DNA from: Alentia gelatinosa
Taxonomy: Eukaryota; Annelida; Polychaeta; Phyllodocida; Polynoidae
Direction of reading: 5' to 3'
Length of the DNA stretch: 64,000 nt
Assembly: GCA_950022655.1 (NCBI GenBank)
Contig: OX465579.1
Coordinates: 178,197,263 to 178,261,262, forward strand
A program made the translations under genes and the position numbers. Below the pieces are notes generated by a model. The model did not search any database, was not told the origin of the DNA, and saw only the letters and a list, made by a program, of their open reading frames with translations. Shown piece after piece: positions 1-10,498 of the stretch (its first letter is position 1; the number at the start of each line of letters is the position of its first letter).

Positions 1-59
1 GCCCCTGGACATGCCTGATGGGCAGCCTGGTAAAAACCACTGCCCCCCTGCCCTACCGA

Positions 60-815
60 CCATGACTAATGGGCAGACAGCGGGCAGTGTGGAGGACACA
101 GAACTGCCACACTGGCTGTGACATTTGGGTGAGGTACATAAAGCTGCCCTGTTGGCCATGAAGAAGGGCAGGCAGCAGGCTAGGCAGGGGACACCGCGAC
201 AAATGGGTGGGCAGTGGGCCGGGCAGAGAGACGGTGACAGACAGTTGGGCAGCAGGCTAGGCAGGGGACACCGCGACAAATGGGTGGGCAGCGGGCTAGT
301 AGGGCAGTAGGAGGGGCGGAGGACACCATGATAAATGGGCAGGCAGTGGGGTGTGTGGGCAGTGGGCAGCGGGCTGGGCGGGAGACACAAACGGCGGGCA
401 GTGGGCAGCGGGCTGGGCGGGAGACACAAACGGCGGGCAGTGGGCAGCGGGCAGCGAGCAATGTGACTAATGTGCAGGCAGTGGGCAGCGGGCTGGGCGG
501 GGACATTGTGACATACAGGCGGGCAGCGGGCTGGGCGGGGGACATTGTGACATACAGGCGGGCAGCGGGCTGGGCGGGGGACATTGTGACATACAGGTGG
601 GCAGCGGGCAGTGGGCAGCGGGCTGGGCGGGGACATTGTGACATACAGGCGGGCAGCGGGCTGGGCGGGGGGACATTGTGACATACAGGTGGGCAGCGGG
701 CAGTGGGCAGCGGGCTGGGCGGGGGACATTGTGACATACAGGCGGGCAGCGTGCAGTGGGCAGCGGGCTGGGCGGGGGACATTGTGACATACAGGCGGGC
801 AGCGGGCGGCCCGGG
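60..815. repeat. ~40-bp minisatellite
   Basis: Tandem units contain GACATTGTGACATACAGG and CAGCGGGCTGGGCGG. Units are diverged before about 480 and regular at 490-815. Open frames across it have no protein-like features. Confidence 0.9.
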
Positions 816-845
816 CCACACGTCTTTGTGAATCACGGCGGACGT

Positions 846-960
846 GACGTGCCCCCCGCTCCCCCGCTCCCCCGCTTTCCCGCCCCGCCCCGCCCCGCGC
901 CGCCTCCGTCCATAAAAAGCCCGGCGGCGGCCACACGCGGGCGGCGGCCCTCGGCTTGAA
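846..960 (+). promoter_or_regulatory. Candidate GC-box/TATA-like core promoter
   Basis: A C-rich block with repeated CCCCGCCCC (GC-box-like) is followed by CATAAAAAG at 911-919, then a GC-rich stretch where a start would fall about 30 bases later. An ATTGG (inverted CCAAT) lies at about 976-980. No gene is recognised downstream, so this is tentative. Confidence 0.25.
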
Positions 961-1039
961 TTTGTCTCCTTTCTTATTGGGACATTTTGTCGGCGCTCAT
1001 AGGCCTATCACGCGGGACGGGCTGGTGAAAGCGGGGCGC

Positions 1040-1180
1040 ATCCATCAGCCTCAGCCAGCCCCGCTCAGCCTCAGCCGCCCCCTCCCACTCACCACAACCC
1101 CCTCCCACTCCCTGCAACCCCCGCCCACCCCCTACAAACCCCCTCCCACCCCTAAAAGCCCCCTCCCACCCTCACCGCAC
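1040..1180. repeat. Irregular C-rich repeats
   Basis: Loose tandem copies of CCCCCTCCCAC separated by short A-containing spacers. There is no open frame of interest. Confidence 0.6.
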
Positions 1181-1265
1181 ATGAGACGCAGCCCTAGCTA
1201 CACATACGCCACCTTGTGGCAGCGTCTGGAATTCACCTTCTAACCCAGGAGGTCCCGTAGCCGGG

Positions 1266-1296
1266 TGACCTTGACCTTGACCTGCTTGACCTTGGA
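1266..1296 (-). promoter_or_regulatory. Cluster of AGGTCA half-sites
   Basis: TGACCTTGA occurs twice, overlapping, at 1266-1274 and 1272-1280, with TGACCTGC and TGACCTTGG following. On the minus strand these are TCAAGGTCA, the extended half-site of ERR/SF-1-type nuclear receptors. It may only be a short hexamer repeat. Confidence 0.3.
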
Positions 1297-1679
1297 GATA
1301 CGTCAGGGGGAGATAAGGAGGGTGGCGGATGGGGGGAGGGGTGACGTATGCATGGGGGATGTTATGGCAACTTCCACACCCTCCCCCCACCCCCCACACT
1401 ACTCTACTAGACGTAGCCTCCGCTGGTCTCCCAGCCGTCCCATAGACAGTCCACGTCACTGTCAAGAACTAGCGGATCTTTATGCTACCTGGCATCAGTC
1501 CCACATGTAGTCATTCTCCGAGCACACAGACAGTCGCTCACTCTCCCGGCACACTCTCTGCCACCATTTATACGCGGTAAAAGGCGGTCGTGTTCGGGTA
1601 ACACATCGGCGGGAGCTGTCTCGGGCCCGGTGTCGACTCTTATAATTAATTTCTGCGGCTATTCTTAGCGCTCCGGGGC

Positions 1680-1888
1680 CGGCCGCCCGCCGCCCGCCGC
1701 CCGCCGCCCGCCGCCCGCCGCCCGCCGCCCGCCGCCCGCCGCCCGCCGCCCGCCGCCCGCCGCCCGCCGCCCGCCGCCCGCCGTACACCGCCCGCCGTAC
1801 ACCGCCCGCCGTACACCGCCCGCCGTACACCGCCCGCCGCCCGCCGTACACCGCCCGCCGTACACCGCCCGCCGCCCAGCCGCCCGCC
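1680..1888. repeat. Heptamer array (CCCGCCG)n with TACACCG variant
   Basis: About 15 copies of CCCGCCG run to about 1783. Then come units where every second heptamer is TACACCG, giving 14-bp CCCGCCGTACACCG. The same heptamer forms arrays near 32.3, 42.2 and 49.4 kb. The complementary G-rich strand can form G-quadruplexes. Confidence 0.95.
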
Positions 1889-1970
1889 GCGCCCGGTAAT
1901 GATCGTCGGCCTCCCAAGACAGCTTCGATCGCAGCGGGCCGCCTGTCGCCACCACTGATTCATAAGAGAT

Positions 1971-2021
1971 GGGGGGGGTGGGAGGGGGGGGGCGCTCCAT
2001 CACCCCCCCCCCTCCCACCCC
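1971..2021. repeat. G-run/C-run inverted repeat
   Basis: A G-rich arm (1971-1992, GGGTGGGAGGGGGGGGG) is mirrored by its complement at 2003-2021 across a 10-base loop. It could extrude a hairpin, and the G-rich arm is a possible quadruplex. Confidence 0.85.
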
Positions 2022-2154
2022 GTCAAACCCCGCACACGGTCCCCGAGATGCCGCGAGGGCTGGAAACTAAATCAGTGATAGTCTTACCTTTACAAACACC
2101 CAACGCGCCGCGTCCCACGCGCCACACACTTCACTGCAGCCTACACCTTTACCG

Positions 2155-2225
2155 GGACATCACCACACCCCACATCACCACACCCACATCACCACACCCC
2201 ACATCACCACATCCCACACCTCTAC
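2155..2225. repeat. Short CATCACCACACCC repeats
   Basis: Five or so imperfect tandem units of 12-14 bp. Confidence 0.7.
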
Positions 2226-2289
2226 ATCCCATAAAATGTCCCACACCAAACAAAGTGCTCCATACTGCACATCACCGTTCCGGGGCATT

Positions 2290-3100
2290 TGGTAGCTATG
2301 ATGCCCTCAGTATCTCATTCAGGAGCCACAGGGCCCTCAGTCTAACACTGAGGGGCATGTGGGAGCCAAGATGCCCTCAGTCTAATATCCACGGGCATGT
2401 GGTAGCCGGGAGGCCCTCAGCCTAACATTCAGGAGTATGTGGGAGCCAGGAGGCCGTCGGTCTAACATCCAGGGGCATGCAGGAGCCACAAGGCCCTCAG
2501 ACTATATTCAAGGGCATGTGGGAGCCAGGATGCCCTCAGTCTAACATCCAGGGGCATGCTGGAGCCATGAGCCCCTCAGTCTAACATGCAGGGGCATGTG
2601 GGAGCCACGAGCCCCTTAGTCTAACATGCAGGGGCATGTGGGAGCCATGAGCCCCTCAGTCTAACACTCAGAGGCATGTGAGAGCCACGAGCCCCTCAGT
2701 CTAACACTCAGGGGCATGTGGGAGCCAGAATGCCCTCAGTCTAACACTCAGGGGAATGTGAGAGCCATGAGCCCCTCAGTCTAACATCCAGGGGCATGTG
2801 GGAGCCAGGATGCCCTCAGTCTAACACCCAGGGGCATGTGGAAGCCATGAGCCCCTCAGTCTAACACTCAGGGGAATGTGAGAGCCATGAGCCCCTCAGT
2901 CTAACACTCAGGGGAATGTGAGAGCCATGACCCCCCAGTCTAACACCCAGGGGCATGTTGGAGCCAGGATGCCCTCAGTCTAACACCTAGGGGCATGTGG
3001 GAGCCACGAGCTCCTCAGTCTAACACCCAGGGGCATGTTGGAGCCAGGATGCCCTCAGTCTAACACCTAGGGGCATGTGGGAGCCACGAGCCCCTCAGTC
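2290..3100. repeat. 40-bp minisatellite, about 20 units
   Basis: Units contain GGGGCATGTGGGAGCCA, GCCCCTCAGTCTAACA or GCCCTCAGTCTAACAC. Two unit classes (GAGCCCC and GATGCCC) alternate in patches, which suggests block-wise duplication. Confidence 0.95.
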
Positions 3101-3824
3101 TGGTGGAGAAGGTAAACCGGTGGGAGCCTGACGTCATCACTGCGCGTCCCCGGCCTCTCAGACGCCATCTCCTCGTCCCCCGGTCCCTCCGCCTACTGAC
3201 TGCACCTGTCCTGGTACCCCGCCTGAACGTCGCCTTTACTCTGAATAGATCTCTCTCGTCTCACTCTCCCCCTCAGTTTACCTCTACCTCTCTAAACGGT
3301 GCAAAGTTCACTACCACTGGGTAACTACAGATGACTGGATAAAACCAAACCTTTCAATTGATCACCTGTGGAATTCCATGCCGCTTCATCAGAGATGAAC
3401 AGACATCTTGTTTTAGTCTCCCAGTCTATTCAATCCCCTTTTCCCTGCCCCCCCCCCCTCTATAATCAATAAATGTTGACTACTATCATTTCAAACTAGT
3501 CTCTCCACTGGCAGATGAGTGAGTGATAAAAAAACCACAGCATATACGTTACCTTCGTCTAGTTTGTCCACGCCCTATAGATAATATAGGTCTATTTACA
3601 TCCCATTGATTTATATAGAAAAGTGTCTAAAAAATAACTTGTATTCCATTTATCAAAAGACGCTAGTGTTTTTTTTTGTAAGACCTGTATGTGGTGGAGC
3701 CACCAGTACGTCGTAGTACGTCCGTTACCGGGAGGTGGCGGTACTATATTTATAGTAGAATACCTTGAGTTGGTGTATTCCTTCTATAAATATTATACTC
3801 TTTACCTTAATATATGAATACACT
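3101..3824. other. Unique sequence, no gene seen
   Basis: Mixed-composition DNA with short C and T runs. I see no family-level protein match or repeat array. Confidence 0.6.
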
Positions 3825-3850
3825 TATATATATATATATATATATATATA
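3825..3850. repeat. (TA)n microsatellite
   Basis: Thirteen TA dinucleotides just upstream of the recombinase relic's 3' flank. Confidence 0.95.
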
Positions 3851-3972
3851 ATTGATACAATATATAAAGAATGGTGAAATAGAACAAGATGACTGCGAGG
3901 TTTGGGCCTATCAGTGTATTTATTGGAAGACACCAGTCACCCAAAACGCCCAAACCAACAAAAGAAAAACAG

Positions 3973-4416
3973 TCAAGAATAGACTAATCTAACAATAGAT
4001 TTATCTAAACTAATTTTAGACTCTAAAGACCTGTCTAAATATAACAATACGGATAGACTTTTCCAGTCACCTGCATTTTTTATTTCGGTTAAAGAAAACC
4101 CTTCTTCGAATAAGACAGTGGTACCACCCCTGCGGAGTGAATGAGTTGTAACTGGAGAAATTCCTACCAATTTCGAGTGATGTTTTAACTTATTGAGGAA
4201 CCAATTATATGATCCTCTTACGAATATTGAACCTTTATAAAAGGAAATTAATTGCCATGAAATACCCGGATAACTGGTCCGAGAGATTAGTTTAGATACA
4301 TAATAATACACACAAAATGGAGATCCCAGCACTTTTGAAAATGGAATAGTAAATATTCTGTCATTGTACTGTATAGTCTTAGATCTCTTAATATAAACAA
4401 ACAGTAGTGTGAACAT
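3973..4416 (-). pseudogene. Tyrosine recombinase C-terminal fragment (Crypton/DIRS-like element)
   Basis: A 147-codon open frame on the minus strand has the C-terminal catalytic layout of a tyrosine recombinase: the beta-hairpin lysine region KRSKTIQ (K13), THSLRRGG (H92, R95 of HxxR), GDWKS with Trp118 in the second His/Trp position, and YLDRS with Tyr126 as the likely nucleophile. Such enzymes of eukaryotic Crypton and DIRS elements cut and rejoin DNA through a 3'-phosphotyrosine. The first catalytic arginine should lie further upstream, but a stop codon (TAA on the minus strand, 4417-4419) directly precedes the ATG and the DNA beyond 4440 is minisatellite. The copy is therefore 5'-truncated and probably inactive. 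The frame shown is intact, so decay may be recent, or the module may be joined by splicing to exons not seen. Crypton versus DIRS-type is not decided; no reverse transcriptase is visible nearby. Confidence 0.75.
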
Positions 4417-4439
4417 TTAGTAGCGTATGGTGAGAGTAT

Positions 4440-5180
4440 GCCACAAATGTTGGGTGGCAGATGACATTCAGTATGTGACATATGTTAGGTGGCGGGTGCC
4501 ACATAGTGGGTGACAGTTGGATATAGTGAGGGCACATAGTAGGTAGTAAGTAACTTGTTGGGCTGTAGGAGACATGTATTCGCTGTCGTACAATATGTAT
4601 TGGGTGGTATAAAATGGGTGGCAGATAAGGGCAATTGGTTGTGTAAGTGGGTAGCAGCTTGTTGGAGTGGGTGGCAGCTTGTTAGAGTGGGCTGTATATG
4701 ATGGTTAGTGGGTAGCAGGTAGTAGGAGGGGGTAGGAGATGGATAGAGTTGGTAGCAATTCGCTGAAGTAGGTGGCAGCTGGTGGGATTGGGTGGCAGCT
4801 GGTGGGATTGGGTGGCAGCTGGTGGGATTGGGTAGCATATACTGACGGCAGCTGATCGGCAGTGGGTGGCAGCTGGTTAGAGTGGGCTGTATATGAGGGA
4901 TAGTAGGTAGCAGCTGATAAGAGTGTGTAGCATATGGTGGGAATGGGTGGGAGATTATTGGAGTGGGAGGCAGATAATTGGCAGTGGGTGGCAGCTGGCT
5001 AGAGAATGTGTTGGGAAATGGGTGGCAGGTTTTTGGAGTGGGTTGCAGATGATTGGTAGTGGATGGCAGACGATTGGCAGTGGATGGCAGATGATTGGCA
5101 GTGGGTGGCAGATGATTGGCAGTGGGTGGCAGATGATTGGCAGTGGGTGGCAGATGATTGGCAGTGGGTTGTTGGTGTCA
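4440..5180. repeat. Degenerate GTGGGTGGCAG minisatellite, ending in a 21-bp array
   Basis: Diverged units with TGGGTGGCAGCTGGTGGGAT (4440-5040) grade into regular 21-bp units of GATTGGCAGTGGGTGGCA at about 5050-5175. The 21-bp period is a multiple of three, which keeps frames open. Confidence 0.85.
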
Positions 5181-5392
5181 TCATCTTATTCCTGAGTAGG
5201 AAACCTTCCCTGACATTGACAGTTGTCAGCGGGAATCGTGGTGAAGACCGGACTCTGACAGCTTACAGGACGAGTCGCTCAGTGAGAAGTAGGCCACGGG
5301 AGAGCAGCTCCACAAGCTCAGACATCCCGCTGTCCTACACTGAACCCGGATACAGCTCTTTTATTATCCATGGTATACAAAGTCCCCATTGA
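5181..5392 (+). other. Coding-like segment after a minisatellite, function unknown
   Basis: This is the non-repetitive end of an open frame that starts inside the preceding 21-bp array. It reads VVGVIILFLSRKP and then a Ser/Thr/Arg-rich stretch including SRPRESSSTSSDIP, ending at a stop at 5390-5392. The composition resembles a cytoplasmic tail. An acceptor-like AG at about 5199-5200 would allow a terminal exon. I recognise no family; it could equally be chance. Confidence 0.2.
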
Positions 5393-5769
5393 GAATGCAT
5401 GGGGACTCAGTAAACCAATACCCATTGTTTAAAAACTGTCAGATTCCATAACCATTGTATATTCATTCAAATCAGTAGTATACGGCCTCAAAGACATTTT
5501 ATATGGGAGCAAAGTCACTTTGTGCTATAGAGCAAAAGGTTGGTCCCTATTGGTATTCCCTTTGACATGGCAATACCTTGGGTTAATTTACTAGAGAAGA
5601 TAGATAAGATATACAACAAAAGATGGTTTTGTAGACAGGCGGCTCTGTAAACTACTTGACGTTGACGTCGTAATACGCTCGCTGATGCTCGTCTAATACT
5701 ACGTGTTAACCACTCGTACCTTATGCCACCTGTTCACACAACCATTGATCAGTGTTTACTAATTCTGTG
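5393..5769. other. Unique AT-rich sequence
   Basis: No gene, array or inverted repeat recognised. Confidence 0.5.
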
Positions 5770-6180
5770 AGTGTCCCATAACAGTGTTTATCAGCCTCTG
5801 AGAGAACCAACACCGGTGTTTAGTGACCTCATTAAGTGTCTGTATTGGGACAAGTGTCTGTCAGACTCTGTGAATACCCATATTGATAACAGTAGTTCAC
5901 GGCTCTATAGGTGTCCATACTGGGGTAAGTATCTATCAGACTCTGTGACTGTCCATATTTATATCGGTATTCAATGGCTCTATGAGTGTCCATACTTGGG
6001 GTGAGTGTATTAATATCTGATACTGCCCATATTGATATCAGTATTTGATGGCTCTATGAGTGTCCATACTGGGGTGAGTGTATTGATATCTGATACTACC
6101 CATAGTTATATCAGTATTTGATGGGTCTGTGAATGCCCATATTGATATCAGTATTTAATGTTTCTATGAGTGTCCATTCC
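5770..6180. repeat. ~73-bp minisatellite, about 6 units
   Basis: Units carry GTGTCCATACTGGGGTGAGT and CCCATATTGATATCAGTATT, with partly similar half-units. Confidence 0.85.
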
Positions 6181-6213
6181 AGGCCCAATGTTTAATGCAG
6201 TGAACAGCTCGTG

Positions 6214-6227
6214 CCGCTAGATGGCAG
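6214..6227 (+). promoter_or_regulatory. CTCF-like motif
   Basis: CCGCTAGATGGCAG fits CCASYAGRKGGCRS at 13 of 14 positions, in unique sequence between two arrays. Confidence 0.4.
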
Positions 6228-6494
6228 TGCAGGTGTCCGGGTCAGTGTTAACTAATTCCATACACTGAGGGGAGATAATAACATGGAGACTGATACGAGT
6301 ACGGGGAGTGGTACGGGCGGGTTATGGAGCGGGGATGGGAGGGGGTGGGGTGGGGGGTTGGTGTGTGGGTGGGGATATGTAGGGAGGGGAGGACTCTATC
6401 GTGGAGAGGTCGGGGAGTGTATGGAAGGTTAACGATGATGAGATGTCTCGTTGAGTCTCGTCAAGTCTCGTGGAGTATATCATCGGACGCTGCA

Positions 6495-7605
6495 CCCGAT
6501 CAGTGTCCGATGGGCGATAAAAGAGGTCCCACGCACGTCCAACATGTAGAAATATACGTCGGTGATGCACTGGGCGATAAAAGGGGGTCCACGTACGTCC
6601 TACTTGTAGAAAAATATGTCGGTGACAAGGTGGGCGATAAAAGAGGTCCCACGCACGTCCTACATGTACATGTATGTTGGTATCTGGTGAGCGATAATAG
6701 AGGTATATATATATATATATATATATATGTCAGTGACACGGCGGGTGGTGATAGAGGTCCCACAAACCTCATACATGTATGTATGCATGTAAGCAACACG
6801 GTAGTTGATAATAGAGGTCCCACACACATCATATTGTATATGTATGATGGCAACACGGTGGGCGATAATAGAGGTCCTACACACATCATTTTGTATATGT
6901 ATAATGGCAACACGGTGGGCGATAATAGAGGCCCATCGCACATCATATTGTATATGTATGATGGTAACACGGCGGACGATAATAGAGATCCCACGCACAT
7001 CTTACAAGTATAAGTATGTTGGTGTCCAGTGGGCGATAAAAGAGGTCCCACATGCTTTGTATATGTATACGTGTGTTGTCATGTGGTGGGTGATAATAGA
7101 GGTCTCGGGCACCTCTTATGTCCTACATGTATATGTAAGTCAGCATCCTGTGGGCGATAATAGAGGCCCCAAGCACGTTTAACATGTAAATATATGTGGG
7201 CGACACGGCCGGCAATGAAAGGGGTCCCACGACAGTTGTACGCATACATACGCATGTGGGATGGGCGATAATAAAGGTCACATGCACATTGTACATGTAT
7301 ATATGTATGGGGGATGGGCGATAATAGAGGTCCCACACACGTTGCACATGTATATGTATAAGGCGACACGGCGGGCGATAATAGAGGTCCCAAGCACGTT
7401 TTACATGTAAATGTATGAGGGCTACATGGTGGGCGATAATAGAGGTCCCACACACGCTGTAAATGTATATGTATCGGGCAACATGGTGGACGATAATAGG
7501 GGTCCCACGCACGTTGAACATGTATATGTATCGGGCGACACAGCGGGCGACAATAGGGGTCCCATGAAAGTTGTACATGTATATGTATGGTGCGACACGG
7601 TGATA
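6495..7605. repeat. 57-70 bp minisatellite, about 18 units, core GGGCGATAATAGAGG
   Basis: Every unit keeps GCGATAATAGAGGTCCCA followed by an ACGCAC-like stretch and a variable ACATGTATATGTAT part. A (TA)n tract at about 6704-6728 interrupts it. The core is better conserved than the linker. Confidence 0.95.
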
Positions 7606-7790
7606 CATCAGCGAGAGGGGGGCGGGGAGAGGGGGGTAGATAGAGGGGGGCAGGGGGAGGGGGCGGGGAGAGGGGGCGGGGAGAGGGGGGTGGGGAGAGG
7701 GGGTGGGGAGAGGGGGCGGGGAGAGGGGGGCGGGGAGAGGGGGGCGGGGAGAGGGGGCGGGGAGAGGGGGAGGGGAGAGGGGGCGGCCCG
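7605..7790. repeat. G-rich GGGGCGGGGAGAGG array
   Basis: Units of about 13-14 bp made almost only of G with GAGA and C/T interruptions. Strong plus-strand G-quadruplex potential over nearly 190 bases. Confidence 0.95.
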
Positions 7791-8098
7791 TTTCCTATGT
7801 TAAGTTTGTCTTCATTAGCGGCGGTTGGCGCCTGCGTAATGAGTGCCCGCTGCCGTATCCGGGACATCTCGACGACGCCGCGGGCCGTGTGTAGTGTGGT
7901 GTGTGAGAGGTGTGGTGTGTGAGGCGGGGAGTAGCGTGGGGTCTCTTATTTTCTATTATCCCCCTTTCTCATTCTCTTTCCTATATTCTCTGCTATGCTC
8001 TTTCACTCTCTTTCTCTCTCTCTCAGGTAGTTCCCCCGGTGTAGCCTGACATTGGGAGTAGATAGTGCTTTGCCGGTTGGTGCAGTCATAGGCCTCGC
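7791..8098. other. Unique block with pyrimidine tract and AG
   Basis: GC-rich to about 7950, then a T/C tract ending CTCTCTCTCAG at about 8027. It looks like a splice acceptor but no coding frame follows. Confidence 0.4.
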
Positions 8099-8305
8099 TC
8101 GGGGCAGCTCCGAGCAGCTCCGAGCAGCGCACCGGACAGCTCCGAGCGGCTACGGACAGCTCCGAACAGCTCCGAGCAGCTCCGAGCAGCTCCGAGCAGC
8201 TCCGAGCAGCTCCGAGCAGCTCCGAGCAGCTCCGAACAGCTCCGAACAGCTCCGAACAGCTCCGAGCAGCTCCGAGCAGCTCCGAGCAGCTCCGAGCAGC
8301 TCGAC
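8099..8305. repeat. 10-bp array CAGCTCCGAG, about 20 units
   Basis: Nearly perfect 10-bp period with a few GAAC variants. Three units of the same repeat recur at 10743-10775. Confidence 0.95.
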
Positions 8306-8435
8306 GGGAAACAATAGACGGTTAGCAGGCAGCGATCCCTGTCAAAGTTAGGGCCGTGGTCCGTGGCCAGCGCACGCCACGCTACTCCCTTCTCCGCCCG
8401 CCCGCCGCCCGCTGCATATTCATGGTGAGCTGCTC

Positions 8436-8478
8436 GACCCGGCCCCGGCCCCGGCCCCGGCCCCGGCCCCGGCCCCGG
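8436..8478. repeat. (CCCCGG)n
   Basis: Seven hexamers, CpG-containing and G-quadruplex-prone on either strand. Confidence 0.95.
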
Positions 8479-8758
8479 ATTGTCCCCGGCCCAGTGAGCG
8501 CCCGGCCCGGTCAGGTCCTCTCCCCTGTCCGTTCCCCGCGCCCCTCCCGATCTCCATGCTCCACGCCTGTCCCCGGTCACTAGGTGGTCTCAGCCAGACC
8601 TCAGCACAGCCTATACCCACCACTGTCCAACCACCTCCTGCCTGGCCCCTTCGTGGTCCCTGCCTATTCCTTGCACGGCCCCTACCCTCGCCCTGCATGC
8701 TGCCTACTGCGGTACCTGTCCAGTGTCTATCCAGCTCCTCCACAGTTCTAACATAGCC

Positions 8759-8995
8759 TAAAGTGGGATTCACACGGTGGGATTCATGTACCTCACAGGG
8801 TTCAAAATCTCATGCGATTCTCTTCATTTTTAGGGGGAAATGTCTTAACAATTACAGGGGAGAAAACAAGTCTCAGGGAAATGAAACCGTATAATTTAGA
8901 CGAAAAAATCGTATTCGAGTACAGAACCTCAGCAGGATTTGTCTCAGAAAAACACCCCGTGAGGTACATGAATCCCATCGTTTGAATCCCATTTA
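8759..8995. mobile_element. 237-bp TIR element (MITE), family unknown
   Basis: The left end (8759-8801, TAAAGTGGGATTCACACGGT then GGGATTCATGTACCTCAC) is inverted at the right end (about 8953-8995), with only a few mismatches over about 40 bases. There is no coding capacity. The superfamily is not assigned. Confidence 0.85.
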
Positions 8996-9440
8996 ACACC
9001 TGCCTGGCTCCTATTTCCTACCAAGGCCTACCCACTGCCTGATAAGCATCTCTTGACTCACCTTACCCCCACCTGGTGTACCAGTCACCGGCCTGGTTCA
9101 GCCCCTGTTCAGCCCCTGCTCAGTCCCTGCCCAGCCCCTACTCAACCTTGCTCAGCCCTTGCTCAGCCCTTGCTCGGATTCCTGGCCCCATCTCACCCTT
9201 ATGCCCCAGCCCTCACCTGGCCAAAGCCTGGCCCCTATGCGGCCCTGGTACATCCCCTACTGGGCCCCCGACCAAGTCCCTACCCGACCCCTGCCTGGCC
9301 CCCGCCTATCTCCTCCCTATCCCGGCCGGCGACCCCCGTGACCCCACCGCCGGCATGAGCAGCCCGCCGAGCCCGGCAATCCCCCCCGCCCGCCCGGCCC
9401 CGCCCGGCCCCGGACCCGACACACGACGGCACACTTTATC
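8996..9440. repeat. Degenerate C-rich CAGCCCCTGCTCAGTCC repeats
   Basis: Irregular CCTG/CAGCCC-rich units from about 9090, ending in CCCGGCCCCG-rich DNA at 9380-9415. No gene seen. Confidence 0.5.
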
Positions 9441-10361
9441 CTATTAAATCACGCGGGGAGAAATATTGGACGCACCCAAAATTCATCTTCCAGCAGCGCG
9501 GGCGGAGGAATGGGAGCTACGTGAGAGGGAGGTGAGGAGGGGGAGGGGGAGAGACATGGATTGTGTGGGGCTGAGTTAGGCAGAAGAATGGCGGAGTGAG
9601 ATCGGACAATCGTGATGAGGAGAGGGTGAGCAGAAAAATCCCAACAGGCAAGGCAGAGGGAGAGGGCGATGGATGGGCGGAGAGGGGACGGGAAAAACAC
9701 AAACAGATGGTCCGCGGAAATGGAGCACAGAGACAGGGGTTGAAAACATCACAGGGGAGTGCAGAGGAATGCAGAGGGACAGAATTATTCACAATACAAT
9801 AGATTGAGAGGAGGAGGGGTAAAGACAAAGAGGCACAGAAAGGTAGATAAAGTGGGTAAAGTAGATAGAACTGATTAGAAACATGGACAGAAAAGGATAA
9901 AATCAGGGCAGACAAGCGAAGGATACGGACATTTTTGATGAACCTTCTGGAGCCCCATTCTACATGAATTGTTATTGAGAGATTGAGACAGAAGGGTGGA
10001 CAATGGGGAATGAAAGAGAGGGAGGGAAAGAGGGAGGGCTTGAGAGGTAAGCAGGGGGAGGGAGAGGAAGTGCGACTAACAGGAAGGGACAGGGAGATAA
10101 ACAGGGAGAGAGTAAGCGTGACACGACATCAGAAGTAAGGGAGACAGAGGGAGAGAGGTACAGAGAGAAGAGTCAGTGACATAGATAGGGAGACCACAGC
10201 AGAGAGAAAGGAAACAGAAAGAGAGACAGACAGAGAGAAAGGAGACAAGAAGACAGGGTGACAGAGAATAGACAGGGAGAGAGAAAGAGAGGGAGAAAGG
10301 ATCGAAGAGGGAGAGAGAAAAGAAGACCAGAGAGTAAGATGAGGATACAGAGCGCGGAGGA
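9441..10361. other. Purine-rich (GA/GGA) block
   Basis: Mostly GAGAGGGAGA-type sequence on the plus strand, especially 9990-10350. Possible triplex-forming DNA. No gene recognised on either strand. Confidence 0.6.
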
Positions 10362-10498
10362 GGGTGTGAGTGTAGGGAGGAGACAGAGGCTGGTGGTGTG
10401 AGTGTAGGGAGGAGACAGAGGCTGGTGGTGTGAGTGTAGGGAGGAGACAGAGGCTGGTGGTGTGAGTGTAGGGAGGAGACAGGCTGGTGGTGTGAGGG
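10362..10498. repeat. 32-bp minisatellite, about 4 units
   Basis: Units with GTGAGTGTAGGGAGGAGACA then GAGGCTGGTG; the last unit is shorter. Confidence 0.95.

Noticed and set aside
3350..3408. HLWNSMPLHQR reading that resembles a LINE ORF tail
   Set aside because: Too short, without the preceding RG motif or a poly(A), so probably chance.
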